Shown here: positions 43,972 through 51,883 of the stretch, piece by piece
Layout: each line of letters begins with the position of its first letter
Position numbering within the stretch: position 1 is the first letter of the stretch
Source: CBDCFV01 sp965203835
GTDB lineage: Bacteria; Chloroflexota; Dehalococcoidia; Lucifugimonadales; UBA3495
Assembly: GCA_965203835.1 (NCBI GenBank)
Contig: OZ241919.1
Span: 1,240,001 to 1,304,000 of the forward strand
DNA length: 64,000 bases
Reading direction: 5' to 3'
Translations under genes and position numbers: made by a program
Notes under the pieces: model-generated
What the model was told of the DNA's origin: nothing
What the model saw: only the letters and a program-made list of their open reading frames with translations
Databases searched by the model: none

Positions 43972-44780
43972 CCAACCGAATTTGCGAATCGCTGCGCACT
44001 CAACTGGGCACGTTGTTCGAGTGCCAACCAGCCGGAGACCAAGTACAGATTCGCACTCCATTCATGTTCCCCGACGGTGACCTCATAGACCTCTACTACT
44101 GGGAAACACCTCAAGGGCAGGTTGTATCCGACCTGGGTGACACTTACGGTTGGCTCTTTGTCAACGGTACTCACCAAGAACTGACAGACAATCAGAGTCA
44201 AGCTTACGATGAAGCCTATTCTATATACGGTGTGGAGCGGCAAGGTGGCCGATTGCTGGCACACATCGGAGATGGTCATTTGGCCGATGCTGTAGTCCGG
44301 ATGGCGCAAGCCATTACGATGATAAGCCACACCTTAGATATTGGCCAACAAGCTGCTCTTGCCATTCCCGGCTCGACTGTTTCCAATAAGGCAATGACCG
44401 AAACCAGGATTCGTACAGCTATCGAAAAGCACAACTGGGATTTCCGCCGGAACGTCAGGATGGCGGGAGAGCGGCATTCGAGTTGGCCCGTGGATTTTGT
44501 GGTATGGACACCGCAACGAGAAGCGGTGCTCATGTCCCTGTACGGACGTAAGCATTACGGATGGCAAAGGAGGGCAATCGAGCATGTCTTTACAGTGTTT
44601 TCAGATTTGGCCCCCGTGCTAAGTAAGCGAATAATACCTTCCGAAGCCATATCAGTAATTGACGACACAGACGTAATATGGGCCAATGAGCCGATTGAAA
44701 TACTCAGGGAGGTGTCGAGAGTTGTGCATTTATCTGAACCTGAAGAGTTGCTGGCCGCCATCATCGGCGAGGAACAGTAA
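43944..44780 (+). CDS. DUF1828/DUF1829 domain protein
   Basis: 278-aa protein. The N-terminal half fits DUF1828 (TPFMFPDGDLIDLYYWETPQGQVVSDLGDTYGWLF), the C-terminal half (about 135-275) fits DUF1829, with VRMAGERHSSWPVDFVVWTPQREAVLMSLYGR. The D-x-V-V-W-T strand after a basic region recalls nuclease-like alpha/beta folds, but no catalytic set is certain. Overlaps the upstream gene by 28 nt; same promoter. Related pairs occur in phages and mobile regions, so a defence, counter-defence or toxin-antitoxin role is possible. Function not established. Confidence 0.7.
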   Translation: MSTTSNGDLANRICESLRTQLGTLFECQPAGDQVQIRTPFMFPDGDLIDLYYWETPQGQVVSDLGDTYGWLFVNGTHQELTDNQSQAYDEAYSIYGVERQGGRLLAHIGDGHLADAVVRMAQAITMISHTLDIGQQAALAIPGSTVSNKAMTETRIRTAIEKHNWDFRRNVRMAGERHSSWPVDFVVWTPQREAVLMSLYGRKHYGWQRRAIEHVFTVFSDLAPVLSKRIIPSEAISVIDDTDVIWANEPIEILREVSRVVHLSEPEELLAAIIGEEQ

Positions 44781-44861
44781 ATGAAAGCCTTACCACGCCA
44801 ATCTCCCCCTTTGTATGACCAATCCTGAGGTTTACCCCTATCTGCATAATCACTCTTCATA

Positions 44862-44890
44862 TTGACAGACACCTTACCAAATGATACGTT
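44862..44890 (+). promoter_or_regulatory. ilvB promoter: Promoter of the T-box leader
   Basis: TTGACA (44862-44867), 17-nt spacer, TACGTT (44885-44890) preceded by an extended -10 TGA. A start near 44897 would place the T-box stem I right at the 5' end. Confidence 0.55.
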
Positions 44891-44899
44891 TCCCTCACT

Positions 44900-45170
44900 A
44901 AAGACTGTGATGGAGACGAGTAGGCAAGGGTAGGTGGTTAGCGAGCCTGGTACAGTGCAAGCAGGTGCGCCGATCTTGACTGAAAATCCCTCCGGAGTTG
45001 CCAGCTGAACCCCTCTCTCGTGGAGGGAACGTAAGCCGGGCCGGGATCGCCGTCCGTTACCAGCGGCGGGGCATGTTAGTGTCCTTATTGAGTGGTTCCG
45101 GCTGCGCCGGGACAATTAGGGTGGTACCGCGGGTATGCAAAGTCCCGTCCCTAGAGGCCGGGGCTTTTTT
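44900..45170 (+). promoter_or_regulatory. T-box riboswitch controlling ilvB
   Basis: Leader RNA that senses uncharged tRNA. The hallmark T-box AGGGTGGTACCGCG is at 45118-45131; its TGGT can pair with the ACCA end of a tRNA with discriminator A, as in Ile, Leu and Val tRNAs. Stem I appears to begin at GATGGAGACGAGTAGG (about 44909), and the GTAAGCC...CCGTTACC segment (about 45030-45060) fits stem II/IIA-B. The terminator pairs AAAGTCCCGTCC (45139-45150) with GGCCGGGGCTTT (45156-45167), then TTT. Candidate specifier codons are ATC (Ile, 44986-44988) or CTC (Leu, 44990-44992); I could not decide. Both fit branched-chain amino acid control. Confidence 0.9.
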
Positions 45171-45205
45171 GTGTGCAAAATTTCGGCCCCGGGAAAGAGG
45201 TTGAA

Positions 45206-46885
45206 GTGAAACTCAAGGGTTCGGAGATCATCTGTGAAAGCCTGCGCCGCGAAGGCGTGGACGTCATTTTCGGTCACCCCGGCGGGGCAATCCTTCCTTT
45301 TTACGACGCGCTGTGGGGCTTCCCTCACCTGCGCCATATCCTGATGCGCCACGAGCAGGCAGCCGCCCATGCCGCCGACGGGTACGCCCGCATTACCGGC
45401 AGGGTGGGCGTTTGCGTGGCTACGTCCGGGCCGGGAGCCACCAACCTGGTGACCGGGATCATGGGCGCCAAGGCCGACTCGGTGCCCATGGTGGCTATTA
45501 CCGGACAGGTCGCCCGCGCCGCCCTCGGGTCGGAAGCCTTCCAGGAATGCGACACCTGCGCCATCGTGGCTCCCTGCACCAAGCAAGCCCAAATGGTGAT
45601 GAACGCCCGGGAACTGCCTCGTGCAATCCATGAAGCCTTCCGCACCGCCCAGGAGGGCCGGCCCGGGCCTGTATTGATCGACGTGCCGCGGGACGTTCAG
45701 CTCGAAGAGGCGGACGTGGAGTTCCCGGAGCCATGGGCCGCCAGTCCGGCCGTCTTGGCCGAGGAAACCCTGGACCGGGTGCGGCAGGCCGCCAGGATGA
45801 TAAACGAAGCCGAAAGGCCGGTAATTATCGGCGGGCACGGCATCCTCGCCTCCGGCGCGTCGGAGGAACTGAAGAGCCTTGCCGAGGCGACCGGCATACC
45901 CGTCATTACCACCCTTCTGGGCGTCAGCGGCTTCCCCGGCAATCACCCCCTCAGCATGGGCATGTTGGGGATGCACGGGATGTACTGGGCCAACCTCGCC
46001 GTAGACCAAGCTGATCTGATCATAGGCTTGGGGATGAGGTTCGACGACCGGGTTACCGGGAGGGTCTCTACGTTCGCGCCCCATGCCCGGATCATCCACT
46101 TGGACATCGAGCCGAGCCAGGTAGGCCGCAACGTGCCGGTCGAAGTGCCCTTGGTGGGAGACGCCAAGGCCATCCTGCGGGCCTTGGTGCCCCAAGTGGA
46201 CCGGGTAGACCGCCCCGGCTGGATGAGATACATCTCGGAGTTGAGGCGCGACCATCCTTCATTGAGCATCCCTCACGGCGACAAGCTCCAAACGCAGCAC
46301 GTCCTGCGGGACTTGAACGAACTCATCCAGGAAAACCGCGACACCGTCGTGGTTACCGGGGTTGGACAGCACCAGATGTGGGCCGCTCAATTCCTGCACT
46401 TCGACCGGAGCAACTCCTTCGTGTCGTCGGGCGGCCTTGGGGCCATGGGCTTCGAGTTGCCGGCGGCTTTGGGGGTGCAGGCGGCGAAACCCGATGTCCC
46501 GGTGTGGACTGTCGCCGGCGACGGCGGGTTCCAGATGACCTCGCAGGAGTTGGCCACGCTGTCCGAAGAAAAGCTGCCGGTGAAGATTGCCCTGTTCAAC
46601 AATGGCTATCTTGGAATGGTGCGGCAGTGGCAGGAGCTGTTCTTCGAAAATCACCTCAGCGCGGTGCCTGTTCCGGGACCGGACTACGTCAAGCTGGCCC
46701 AAGCCTACGGACTGGGAGCGGCGCGGGTCACCGAACGGGAAGACGTGCTGTCCGCACTGCGGCAGGCCCAGGACTATGACGGGCCCTTCCTGATAGAGTT
46801 TGTGGTTGACCCGTCCGCCAACGTTTACCCGATGGTCCCGCCCGGCGGCGGCTTGGCGGACACGCTGGAAGACCCCGATGTGTGA
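45206..46885 (+). CDS. ilvB: Acetolactate synthase large subunit
   Basis: ThDP/FAD enzyme, 559 aa from the GTG at 45206 (AAAGAGGTTGAA upstream), making acetolactate or acetohydroxybutyrate for valine, leucine and isoleucine. GHPGGAILPFYDAL (23-36), catalytic Glu50 in RHEQAAAHAADGYAR, and GDGGFQMTSQELAT...FNNGYLGMVRQWQ are classic IlvB. The T-box leader directly upstream confirms the biosynthetic role. The regulatory subunit gene ilvN, usually next, is absent: downstream lies a spacer and a small reverse-strand ORF. A longer reverse-strand frame inside this gene is a shadow. Confidence 0.93.
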   Translation: MKLKGSEIICESLRREGVDVIFGHPGGAILPFYDALWGFPHLRHILMRHEQAAAHAADGYARITGRVGVCVATSGPGATNLVTGIMGAKADSVPMVAITGQVARAALGSEAFQECDTCAIVAPCTKQAQMVMNARELPRAIHEAFRTAQEGRPGPVLIDVPRDVQLEEADVEFPEPWAASPAVLAEETLDRVRQAARMINEAERPVIIGGHGILASGASEELKSLAEATGIPVITTLLGVSGFPGNHPLSMGMLGMHGMYWANLAVDQADLIIGLGMRFDDRVTGRVSTFAPHARIIHLDIEPSQVGRNVPVEVPLVGDAKAILRALVPQVDRVDRPGWMRYISELRRDHPSLSIPHGDKLQTQHVLRDLNELIQENRDTVVVTGVGQHQMWAAQFLHFDRSNSFVSSGGLGAMGFELPAALGVQAAKPDVPVWTVAGDGGFQMTSQELATLSEEKLPVKIALFNNGYLGMVRQWQELFFENHLSAVPVPGPDYVKLAQAYGLGAARVTEREDVLSALRQAQDYDGPFLIEFVVDPSANVYPMVPPGGGLADTLEDPDV

Positions 46886-46928
46886 ACCACGCCGGGGTCT
46901 CCACCGGTCAAGGGTCGAGTACGGGAGA

Positions 46929-47021
46929 TTATGAAATCGAGATTGAACAGGTCAGTCCGCCTGCCACCACTATGGCCAGCACCAGGATCAAGATGACCGC
47001 GATTACCAGACAGGCTTTCAT
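46929..47021 (-). CDS. 30-residue membrane miniprotein
   Basis: The minus strand reads M-K-A-C-L-V-I-A-V-I-L-I-L-V-L-A-I-V-V-A then GGLTCSISIS and TAA. A perfect AGGAGG lies 5 nt before the ATG, which is strong for a non-gene. Nearly the whole chain is one membrane helix followed by a short polar tail. It lies in the otherwise empty gap between ilvB and the gene at 47247 and points towards ilvB. Function unknown. Confidence 0.55.
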   Translation of the reverse strand: MKACLVIAVILILVLAIVVAGGLTCSISIS

Positions 47022-47246
47022 CACTCCCTCCTCTGTAATGCGCCGCACCGGGGCAACCATCCGGTGAGGCCCCAAAGCCCACGGGCAGTATAGAGGAAAT
47101 GTGTATCCGATACATTGAAGCGGCCTTGCATAGTAGTCACGAATCGCCTAGACTCTTGAAAGTTTGGAACGGGTCGCACCCGCCCGAATCATGCGAACTT
47201 CAGTCATCCGAATCCGGCTAACCCGGGCTCGGCACCGGAGGACGAA

Positions 47247-47642
47247 GTGGAAAAAGTAACCATACAGGAAGCCTCTTACCGCCTTAACCTGTCCCAAGCC
47301 GGGATCAGGGAGTGCATCAGGAACGGCGAACTGAAAGCCTCCAGGGAATCCGGCCCCAACGGGACCCGCTGGATGGTGGAACTGCCGGAAGAGGGCTGGG
47401 TGGACAGCTTCCGGGCGTCGCTCATGGACCTGTCCAACCGGATGACTTCCTGGTGGTGGCCCACGGCGTCAAAGACCGGCAACGTCCACTACGTGAGAGA
47501 CCTTGGGATTGAAGAGATAGAACCCCTGTACCTGTGCGGGCTCAAGACCGACAACGTTTGGGACGCCAATGGTCACACCATGGAAGACAAGTGTCCCGAA
47601 TGCGTCGCCATCGCCAGGCAGGAAGGTCTGCCCCTGGAGTAA
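47247..47642 (+). CDS. Small HTH (excisionase/MerR-like) protein with C-terminal zinc-ribbon-like part
   Basis: 131-aa protein starting at GTG with CGGAGGACGAA upstream. The N-terminus (VTIQEASYRLNLSQAGIRECIRNGELKASRESGPNGTRWMVELP) is a winged helix of the excisionase/MerR type; the C-terminus has YLCG and DKCPECVAIAR, a possible zinc site. Probably a DNA-binding regulator; target unknown. A terminator follows. Confidence 0.7.
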   Translation: MEKVTIQEASYRLNLSQAGIRECIRNGELKASRESGPNGTRWMVELPEEGWVDSFRASLMDLSNRMTSWWWPTASKTGNVHYVRDLGIEEIEPLYLCGLKTDNVWDANGHTMEDKCPECVAIARQEGLPLE

Positions 47643-47647
47643 CAACA

Positions 47648-47672
47648 ACGGGGCGCGAAATAGGCGCCCCGT
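47648..47672. terminator. Terminator between convergent genes
   Basis: ACGGGGCGC (47648-47656) pairs with GCGCCCCGT (47664-47672), followed by CTCTCTTT. Confidence 0.75.
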
Positions 47673-47701
47673 CTCTCTTTGTGACTGTCCGCCGTCTAAC
47701 T

Positions 47702-49123
47702 TCAGCCGCCGCCCCCTCCACCAACTCCAAGGCCCGGCTCCGTCATGGCCTGCGGGTCCAGCAGATCATCCAGCTCCCCGTCCGACAAGGATGTATTCAG
47801 CTTGGCGACCTCGCGGATTGTCTTTCCGGTAGCCGCCGCCTCCTTGGCGATGGCGGCAGCAGCGTCGTAGCCGATGGCCGGGGCCAGACCTGTCCCCAGC
47901 ATCAACCCCTTTTCCACCATCTCCGGTCCCACCGCCGTCGCCTCTATGCCCTGAACGCACTGCTCAGCAAAGTTGTTGACCGAGGAGGACAGCAGGGAGA
48001 TGGACTGGAGAATGTTGTGGGCCGCCACCGGCATCATGGTGTTCAACTCGAAGTAGCTGCCTTGGGCCGCCACGGCCACTGCGTTGTGGTTGCCCATGAC
48101 CTGTGCCACTACCTGTATCACCGACTCGGCGATCACCGGGTTGACTTTTCCGGGCATGATGGAGCTTCCCGGCTGGACTTCCGGCACGGTAATCTCGCCC
48201 AGCCCGGCCCTTGGCCCGCACGCCATGAACCGGATGTCGTTGGCGATTTTATGAAGGCTGATGGCGATGGTCTTCAATACGCCGCTGGCCTCCACTATAG
48301 CGTCGATGGCGGCTTGAGCTTGGAAGTGGTTGCTGGTCTCACGGATGGTCACCCCGGTGGTCTCGGATATCAACTGGCATGTGCGGGCGGAAAACTCCGG
48401 GTGGGTATTGACGCCGGTGCCCACGGCCGTGCCCCCCAAGGCCACCTCGGCCAGCGCCTCTTGGGCCCGCTCCAGCCGGCGGATGCCGTTTTCGGCTTGG
48501 CCGGCGAACCCCAGGAACTGCTGCCCCAGTCGTATTGGCGTCGCGTCCTGCAAGTGCGTCCGACCGGTCTTGATTATCGGCCAGAACTCGTCTGACTTCG
48601 CGCCCAACTCCGACTTCAGCCTCTCCAGCCCGGGAATCAGGTCCTCCTTGATGGTCAGCAACGCCGCCAAGTGGATGCAGGTGGGTATCACGTCGTTGGA
48701 TGACTGACCCATGTTCACGTGGTCGTTGGGGTGCACCAAGCGCGATCCCAGGTCGCCTCCAAGTATCTGAGACGCGCGGTTGGCGATGACCTCGTTGGCG
48801 TTGGTGTTGGTGGAGGTGCCGGACCCGGTCTGGAATATGTCCAGCACAAAATGTTCGTCCAGCTTCCCGTCGGCCACCTCCTGTGCGGCAGCAACGATGG
48901 CATCGCCGACTTTCGTGTCCAGCAACCCCAGCCCCATATTGGTGGTCGCGGCGGCCTGCTTGACCAGTCCCAGCGCCCGTATAAAGGAGCGCGGAAACCG
49001 CAGGTTGCTGATCGGAAAGTTCAGCACCGCCCGCATCGTAGATGCGCCGTAAAGCGCGTCAGCCGGAACCTCCATCGGCCCCATAGAGTCGCGTTCTATT
49101 CTTACACCAGCATTGGTTGTCAT
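47702..49123 (-). CDS. fumC: Class II fumarate hydratase
   Basis: TCA-cycle enzyme, 473 aa, interconverting fumarate and malate. Landmarks: GSGTSTNTNANEV (100-112), HPNDHVNMGQSSND (131-144), catalytic H190 in RTHLQDATP, and the lyase signature GSSIMPGKVNP (319-329). HPNDHVN rather than aspartase HPNNHVN supports fumarase. Start at 49123 chosen for AGAGGTAGTG upstream. The C-terminus ends in an odd run of six glycines. It lies 28 nt after the hicA stop codon, so it may share a transcript with the toxin-antitoxin genes. Confidence 0.9.
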   Translation of the reverse strand: MTTNAGVRIERDSMGPMEVPADALYGASTMRAVLNFPISNLRFPRSFIRALGLVKQAAATTNMGLGLLDTKVGDAIVAAAQEVADGKLDEHFVLDIFQTGSGTSTNTNANEVIANRASQILGGDLGSRLVHPNDHVNMGQSSNDVIPTCIHLAALLTIKEDLIPGLERLKSELGAKSDEFWPIIKTGRTHLQDATPIRLGQQFLGFAGQAENGIRRLERAQEALAEVALGGTAVGTGVNTHPEFSARTCQLISETTGVTIRETSNHFQAQAAIDAIVEASGVLKTIAISLHKIANDIRFMACGPRAGLGEITVPEVQPGSSIMPGKVNPVIAESVIQVVAQVMGNHNAVAVAAQGSYFELNTMMPVAAHNILQSISLLSSSVNNFAEQCVQGIEATAVGPEMVEKGLMLGTGLAPAIGYDAAAAIAKEAAATGKTIREVAKLNTSLSDGELDDLLDPQAMTEPGLGVGGGGGG

Positions 49124-49151
49124 GTTTACACTACCTCTTTTCTCAAGGTTG

Positions 49152-49445
49152 TCAGTCTTCCATCCCATACACTTCCCGGCGTATGCGACGTGCATTGCGG
49201 CGGCGCCCAGAGCCGGATAGCTGGCCGAATTGCACGGCAGTCAGACCGGCAGCCTCCACAGCAGCACCCAAGGTCCCCGGTTTCAAATCTCTACCTCGGT
49301 GGTACGGCAATCGAATGATGACGTCAGGCAAATTCGGATGTCTCAACGCAACGTGCGAGCCTTCCTGGTTTACTTGTTCCCACCCAACTAAACTGAACCG
49401 TGCCATTGCATCAGCAAAAGAAACCCCTCGAACATACGGAGGCAT
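49152..49445 (-). CDS. hicA: HicA-like mRNA interferase toxin
   Basis: 97-aa protein with the HicA double-stranded-RNA-binding-like fold: GWEQVNQEGSHVALRHP (catalytic H31) and a DLKPGTLGAAVEAAGL tail. A C-terminal basic extension of about 20 residues (GSGRRRNARRIRREVYG) is longer than usual. It starts in a TAATG overlap with the antitoxin gene, so it is translationally coupled. Here the antitoxin comes first, an order seen in part of the family. Confidence 0.8.
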   Translation of the reverse strand: MPPYVRGVSFADAMARFSLVGWEQVNQEGSHVALRHPNLPDVIIRLPYHRGRDLKPGTLGAAVEAAGLTAVQFGQLSGSGRRRNARRIRREVYGMED

Positions 49446-50041
49446 TAAGTGGTTATCTGGCCTATTGTGACATTCACCAACTTGGCAGGAAACCCCGCCT
49501 CCAATTCTTCGTCCAGCGCCGCTTGCGTCCGTCGCCTCACGTCCAGGACTTCACACTGCAACCACCCGGTAATAGCCTCTTTGATGTTCGCCAAGGCTTC
49601 TTCTTCACTGTCTCCTTGGGAAACGCAGCCCCGCAGAGCCGGACACACCACCGAGTAACCCTCCTCGGAATACGTCAGGACCACGGAGTAAGTCATTTCG
49701 GCATCCGGAAATTCAACCCCCACCAACTTGTCGGACACCCAGCGCGTATCCTCGCTCCCAGAGACGTCAATGGGAATCACTTGGAAGCTGTGGGCCTGGT
49801 GAGTCTTTTCCGACCAATGAACGTCTAAATAAGCAGGACCGCCGGTCTGAAGCCGGAAAGCTCGGCCATTCAGCGATTCCAGCAATTTGCTCACCAGAGA
49901 ATCCAGGTCCGGGCGAGCGGTGCTGGTGATTCCCATTTCCTCGACCAATAAAGCCATAGCTTCATCGGAAATCTGGCTGGAGCGGAACTCTTCATCGCCA
50001 AACTCAGCGTAAAGAAGCCGCGCTACCCTGGTTTTGTCCAT
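49445..50041 (-). CDS. hicB: HicB-like antitoxin with N-terminal extension
   Basis: 198-aa protein. The HicB domain is at about 116-165 (MTYSVVLTYSEEGYSVVCPALRGCVSQGDSEEEALANIKEAI in outline). The first 110 residues have no family I recognise: a helical N-terminus (VARLLYAEFGDEEFRSSQISDEAMALLVEEMG) then a beta-rich part. Normal HicB is 70-140 aa, so this is a fusion or extended form. AGGAGGACTT precedes the ATG. Pairs with HicA. Confidence 0.75.
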   Translation of the reverse strand: MDKTRVARLLYAEFGDEEFRSSQISDEAMALLVEEMGITSTARPDLDSLVSKLLESLNGRAFRLQTGGPAYLDVHWSEKTHQAHSFQVIPIDVSGSEDTRWVSDKLVGVEFPDAEMTYSVVLTYSEEGYSVVCPALRGCVSQGDSEEEALANIKEAITGWLQCEVLDVRRRTQAALDEELEAGFPAKLVNVTIGQITT

Positions 50042-50073
50042 AAGTCCTCCTGGTAACGACCAGCAACCAACCG

Positions 50074-51624
50074 CTAACGCCCTTCTTTAATCCAGTCCGC
50101 CACCCGCTCCGCAATCATCAATGTGGTGGCGTTGGTGTTGGCCCGGATTACGTCGGGCATTACCGAGGCGTCCACCACGCGCAGTCCTTCCAGCCCGTAG
50201 ACATGGCAGTACTGGTCCACCACCGCCATGGGGTCTTCCGCCACGCCCATCTTGCAGGTGCCGGAGATGTGGTGCTGTGTGTAGGCGTTCCGTAGCATCC
50301 AGTTGTCCAGGTTTTCGTCCGAAGAGAAGTCCTCGTCGGTGGGGCTCAACCGCTCGATGACCATGTCGCTGAAAGGCGGGTTCTCCGATATCCGGAGGGC
50401 CAGCCGCAGGGCCTCCCGCATCCGTTGCCGGTCGTATGGATCGGACAGGTAGTCGTAGTTGAAGTAGGGCTGAACGTGAGGGTCAGTGGACTGGAGCCGC
50501 AACTCTCCGGCGGAAACGGCGTTCTGCAAAGCGCAGCTCAGCCCAAAGTGAAAGTCGTCTCCCTCAATTGCCACGGTGGCCGGCCGGTGCTCGCTGCTCA
50601 TCAGGATCGGACTCATCTGGAAGTCGCCCCTGGTCGGAGAGCCCTCGTTGCTGAACCGCAAACACACCTGGATGTTGGGTGCGTCCGGGTCAAGCTCCTT
50701 TCCTACGCCTTTGAATAGGACGAACACCGCCGGGTGGTCTCGCAGGTTCTGGCCCACGCCCGGCATTTCGTGGACCAACCCTATGCCCATCGACTCCAAG
50801 TGTTCCCGAGGTCCGACACCGGAGAGCATCAACAGTTGGGGAGACGCCACGGCCCCGCAACTGACGATTATCTGGTCGCCCAGCACCGTGAAGTTCTCCC
50901 CGCCGCTGTCGGCCTCTATCCCGACCGCCCGGTTGCCCTCGAACAGGATGCGCCGCGCCGTCACGTTGCCCCTGACCGTCACGTTCAGCCGGTGCCGCGC
51001 CATGTTGAGATAGGTAAGGGCGGCGCTCATCCGCACTCCGTTGATGTTGTTCAACGGGCGGGCGGCTACGCCGTTGGAGTCCGGGTGGTTCTGGTCAGGG
51101 TCTTCCCGGAATCCCATTCGGGCGCAAGCGTCATAGAAGGCCCCGAAAGCGGGTATCATCTCCTCCCGCTTGTACCGGCGAATCGGGATGGGGCCGTCGT
51201 TGCCGTGAAAGTCCCCGCCGGGGAAGTCCAGGTCGTTCTCCAGCTTCCTGAAGTAGGGCAGGACGTTGGTGAAACCCCATTCGGTGTTGCCCCACTCGGC
51301 CCAGTTGTCGTAGTCCTCTGGAACGCCGCGGAACATGACCTGCCCGTTGATGGCGCTGGAGCCGCCCGTTGCCCGGCCCCGAGGAATAATGATCGGGTCC
51401 GTCTGAAGGGGGGTTCCCGTAGCCTCATAGTTCCAGCTATGGGGCCCGTAGGCCGACCGCCACATGTTGTTGCCGTTCTTCAGGTCTATGGGCAACTGCT
51501 CAAAGTCAGGGTAGTCCGGCCCCGCCTCCAAGAGCAATATTGACTTGCTGTGGTCTTCGGAAAGGCGCGTCGCCAGCACGCACCCCGCCGAACCGGACCC
51601 AACGATAATGTAGTCATATTTCAT
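50074..51624 (-). CDS. GMC family FAD-dependent oxidoreductase
   Basis: 516-aa GMC oxidoreductase (choline/alcohol dehydrogenase type). The FAD-binding GSGSAG is at residues 9-14; ATGGSSAINGQVMFRG is the GMC signature 1 region; the second GMC signature GAVASPQLLMLSGVGP is clear; the catalytic His is in YTQHHISGTCKMG and the partner Asn in VIRANTNATTLMIAE. Oxidises a primary alcohol or sugar with FAD. No signal peptide. Followed by hicBA on the same strand after a 32-nt gap. Confidence 0.9.
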   Translation of the reverse strand: MKYDYIIVGSGSAGCVLATRLSEDHSKSILLLEAGPDYPDFEQLPIDLKNGNNMWRSAYGPHSWNYEATGTPLQTDPIIIPRGRATGGSSAINGQVMFRGVPEDYDNWAEWGNTEWGFTNVLPYFRKLENDLDFPGGDFHGNDGPIPIRRYKREEMIPAFGAFYDACARMGFREDPDQNHPDSNGVAARPLNNINGVRMSAALTYLNMARHRLNVTVRGNVTARRILFEGNRAVGIEADSGGENFTVLGDQIIVSCGAVASPQLLMLSGVGPREHLESMGIGLVHEMPGVGQNLRDHPAVFVLFKGVGKELDPDAPNIQVCLRFSNEGSPTRGDFQMSPILMSSEHRPATVAIEGDDFHFGLSCALQNAVSAGELRLQSTDPHVQPYFNYDYLSDPYDRQRMREALRLALRISENPPFSDMVIERLSPTDEDFSSDENLDNWMLRNAYTQHHISGTCKMGVAEDPMAVVDQYCHVYGLEGLRVVDASVMPDVIRANTNATTLMIAERVADWIKEGR

Positions 51625-51883
51625 AGAAATTACCTCTTGTCACCGTTTACAAAAACAAACGGCGCTTCTCCCAGAATCCTGCGCTCCGACGCACGAGGTC
51701 AACCAACTCTATGCCCGGCGCCTCACGCGGATATATGTTGCCATTCGGTATCGATTTTCGCAACAAACCGGCAGGTCAGAGACAGGGCGGGCGTTGGTCT
51801 TAAACTCGGCGGCGGTTGACAGCCAAAGCACGTCCATTATCATTGAGTACCTACCATGTAACTCAGACCGCTCGAGGTGCATT

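Noticed and set aside
44276..44585. Reverse-strand small frames opposite the DUF1828 gene
   Set aside because: No ribosome binding site or motif; the forward frame has clear domain similarity.
45116..46255. 379-codon reverse-strand frame opposite ilvB
   Set aside because: Runs through the T-box and the IlvB catalytic region; no family match.
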